Shown piece after piece: positions 62,824 to 64,000 of a stretch of DNA of 64,000 nucleotides. Numbering within the stretch: the stretch's first letter is position 1; every line of letters starts with the position of its first letter. The notes beneath the pieces were generated by a model, which did no database searches, was not told the origin of the DNA, and worked only from the letters and a program-made list of their open reading frames with translations. This DNA comes from Aureibaculum flavum (GTDB taxonomy: Bacteria > Bacteroidota > Bacteroidia > Flavobacteriales > Flavobacteriaceae). The DNA is taken from NCBI RefSeq assembly GCF_016406085.1, contig NZ_JAEHFJ010000003.1, positions 498,288 through 562,287 on the forward strand, given 5' to 3'. Position numbers and translations under genes: made by a program.

Positions 62824-63309
62824 TTAGTCCAAAGCAGGAATACGTAACATTTGTCCTGGATAAATTTTATCAGGATCTGATAACATTGGTTTGTTAGCTT
62901 CAAATATTACAGGGTACTTCATAGCATTACCATAATATGTTTTTGCAATTTTACCAAGCGTATCTCCACTAACAACCGTATGAAATTGAGCTTCGGGCTC
63001 TTGAACAGCAGTTGTCATTCTGTCGTCAACACTTGCAATACCTTCTGTGTTGCCTACAACTAATACTATTTTTTCACGAGTAGCTTGATTTTCAGCTTCT
63101 CCGTAAACAAGTGCTAAATCACCGTCAACAGATATGTCTAAGTCCGTTACACCAAAGCCTAAAGCTTCAACAGCATTAACCAATTTACTTGCTTTTACAC
63201 GAGCTAGTTCAGTTGCTTTCGCTGCATCTTCTAATGCTTCTTCTTCTGTAGTTTTTCCAATGCCAAATACTTTTGCACCAGCGTTTTTAATAAATGAAAA
63301 TAATCCCAT
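62824..63309 (-). CDS. BON-LysM protein, Kbp (YgaU)-like
   Basis: A 161-residue protein without a signal peptide, starting MGLFSFIKNAGAKVFG. A BON domain covers about 40-95 (LVNAVEALGFGVTDLDISVDGDLALVYGEA) and a LysM domain about 108-158 (FHTVVSGDTLGKIAKTYYGNAMKYPVIFEANKP, then IYPGQMLRIP). This matches E. coli Kbp in size and domain order. Kbp is a cytoplasmic potassium-binding protein; whether this homologue binds potassium is not shown. It is monocistronic and convergent with the OMP gene. Confidence 0.9.
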   Translation of the reverse strand: MGLFSFIKNAGAKVFGIGKTTEEEALEDAAKATELARVKASKLVNAVEALGFGVTDLDISVDGDLALVYGEAENQATREKIVLVVGNTEGIASVDDRMTTAVQEPEAQFHTVVSGDTLGKIAKTYYGNAMKYPVIFEANKPMLSDPDKIYPGQMLRIPALD

Positions 63310-63394
63310 AATTTAATTTTTAGTTTTTATGTTTAAGGCTGTGAAGATACGATAAATTTAAAAAATAGTAGAACCTTTAATTAGGAACAGAAAT

Positions 63395-63639
63395 TTACTT
63401 TGGATATAAACTTGGGTTGTACTTAAAAAAGCCATACAAATAAGCAAGAATTCCCGTAAATATAATTAATCCATATACTATACGAACCGTTTTTCGTCCA
63501 AACATTACTATATGGTGCAAATATTATTATAGTCTCCACGAGGTTCTACAACCCAATCTCAATCGAGTATCAAGCCTATTATTATAAGTAGAAAGCTTAC
63601 AACTCCAAATAAATAACTATACTCGGGGTTTGCTAACAT
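63395..63639 (-). pseudogene. Broken Imm17-like small membrane protein gene
   Basis: Reading from ATG at 63637-63639, the frame gives MLANPEYSYLFGVVSFLLII then GLILD and hits TGA where a Trp codon would be expected. It continues as DWVVEPRGDYNNICTI and stops again. Removing two bases (a TA doublet in CATATAG) rejoins the frame to VMFGRKTVRIVYGLIIF and on to NPSLYPK before TAA at 63395-63397. The repaired product of about 80 residues has two membrane spans flanking a DWVVEP and FGRK-RI-YG pattern, recalling Imm17-type immunity proteins; that match is from memory. Two lesions make decay more likely than error. No partner toxin is nearby. Confidence 0.6.
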
Positions 63640-63816
63640 AAAATCTGTAAATACTTCCGTGTGTTAATCTTTTATGGGTAAAGTACGTTTTTAAGTTTGT
63701 AAATATTTTACTTCCATTATTTATGTTTTAAAAGGTATTTAATATTTGGTTAATTGAAATGATATAACCAAAAAAGTGAAATATAAAATTGTATTTTTGT
63801 ATAAAGTCAAATTTTT
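63640..63816. other. Intergenic region before upp
   Basis: AT-rich, no open frame seen. It holds the candidate upp -7 box near its right end. Confidence 0.5.
63792..63799 (+). promoter_or_regulatory. Candidate -7 box of the upp promoter
   Basis: TATTTTTG fits TAnnTTTG and lies 17 bases before the ATG at 63817. There is no TTG at the ideal -33 distance. Confidence 0.4.
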
Positions 63817-64000
63817 ATGATACTCCACAATTTTGAAGAACACAATTCAATTTTAAATCAATTTATTGCAGAACTGAGAGCTACTGATATTCAAAAAGAT
63901 AGTATGCGGTTCAGAAGAAACATTGAACGTGTTGGTGAAATTCTCTCTTATGAAATAAGTAAAACATTAGATTTTAAATCTAAAAATGTAAAAACGCCAT
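63817..64000 (+). CDS. upp: Uracil phosphoribosyltransferase, N-terminal part
   Basis: An open frame of 61 codons from ATG at 63817 to the window edge. It begins MILHNFEEHNSILNQFIAEL and continues RATDIQKDSMRFRRNIERVG, then EILSYEISKTLDF. The FRRNIERVGEILSYEISKTL pattern is the start of the flavobacterial Upp protein, which salvages uracil to UMP using PRPP. The PRPP-binding motif would lie beyond the window, so the call rests on the N-terminus alone. Confidence 0.75.
   Translation, partial: MILHNFEEHNSILNQFIAELRATDIQKDSMRFRRNIERVGEILSYEISKTLDFKSKNVKTP

Noticed and set aside
1-64000. CRISPR arrays, tRNA/rRNA genes, insertion sequences or prophage
   Set aside because: No regularly spaced repeats, cloverleaf-like sequences, transposase genes or phage structural genes were found on either strand.

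Overview
The window is AT-rich chromosomal DNA from a bacterium of the Bacteroidota, almost certainly a gliding, probably marine member of the Flavobacteriaceae. The evidence is the gldA gene, SusC/SusD and FecR-type genes, many sulfatases, flavobacterial promoters of the TTG / TAnnTTTG type, and the lack of Shine-Dalgarno sequences. Both ends cut genes: a DUF4173 membrane protein at the left (positions 1-606, minus strand) and the start of upp at the right (63817 onward).

Left flank (1-14166): a small regulator/membrane-protein cluster with two copies of a candidate operator palindrome; a DUF1801 protein; a class II (B12-dependent) ribonucleotide reductase closed by a perfect terminator; a minus-strand kdsA / outer membrane protein / transglutaminase-like operon; an AsmA-type protein; gldA; a lipoprotein alpha/beta hydrolase; and an MsbA-type ABC exporter.

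Centre (14177-53596): a polysaccharide utilisation locus (PUL) of about 39 kb. An ECF sigma gene (minus) diverges from fecR (plus). Next come a SusC with an N-terminal STN signalling domain, a SusD, and then 13 closely packed plus-strand genes: three GH29 and one GH95 fucosidases, two GH3 and one GH30 enzymes, two GH20 hexosaminidases, a GH92 alpha-mannosidase and four S1 sulfatases. Beyond a strong hairpin lie an S9 peptidase (minus), a GH33 sialidase (plus), a frameshifted small membrane gene and a fifth sulfatase (minus). The set suggests stepwise, exo-acting breakdown of a sulfated, fucosylated, possibly sialylated glycoprotein or mucin-like glycan. SusC would import the products and report to the sigma factor through FecR. 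No endo-acting enzyme, beta-galactosidase of GH2/GH35 type, or sulfatase-maturing enzyme was seen.

Right flank (53794-64000): an aromatic amino acid operon (pheA, aminotransferase, tyrA, DAHP synthase-chorismate mutase). It is preceded by a textbook but unannotated ribosome-mediated attenuator, with a 29-residue leader peptide containing eight consecutive Phe/Tyr codons and mutually exclusive terminator and antiterminator pairing. Then follow a GT9 glycosyltransferase, a DUF4846 lipoprotein, a second ECF sigma / putative anti-sigma / outer membrane protein operon with a likely autoregulated ECF promoter, a Kbp-like BON-LysM protein, a broken Imm17-like gene and the start of upp. No tRNA, rRNA, CRISPR array or insertion sequence was recognised.
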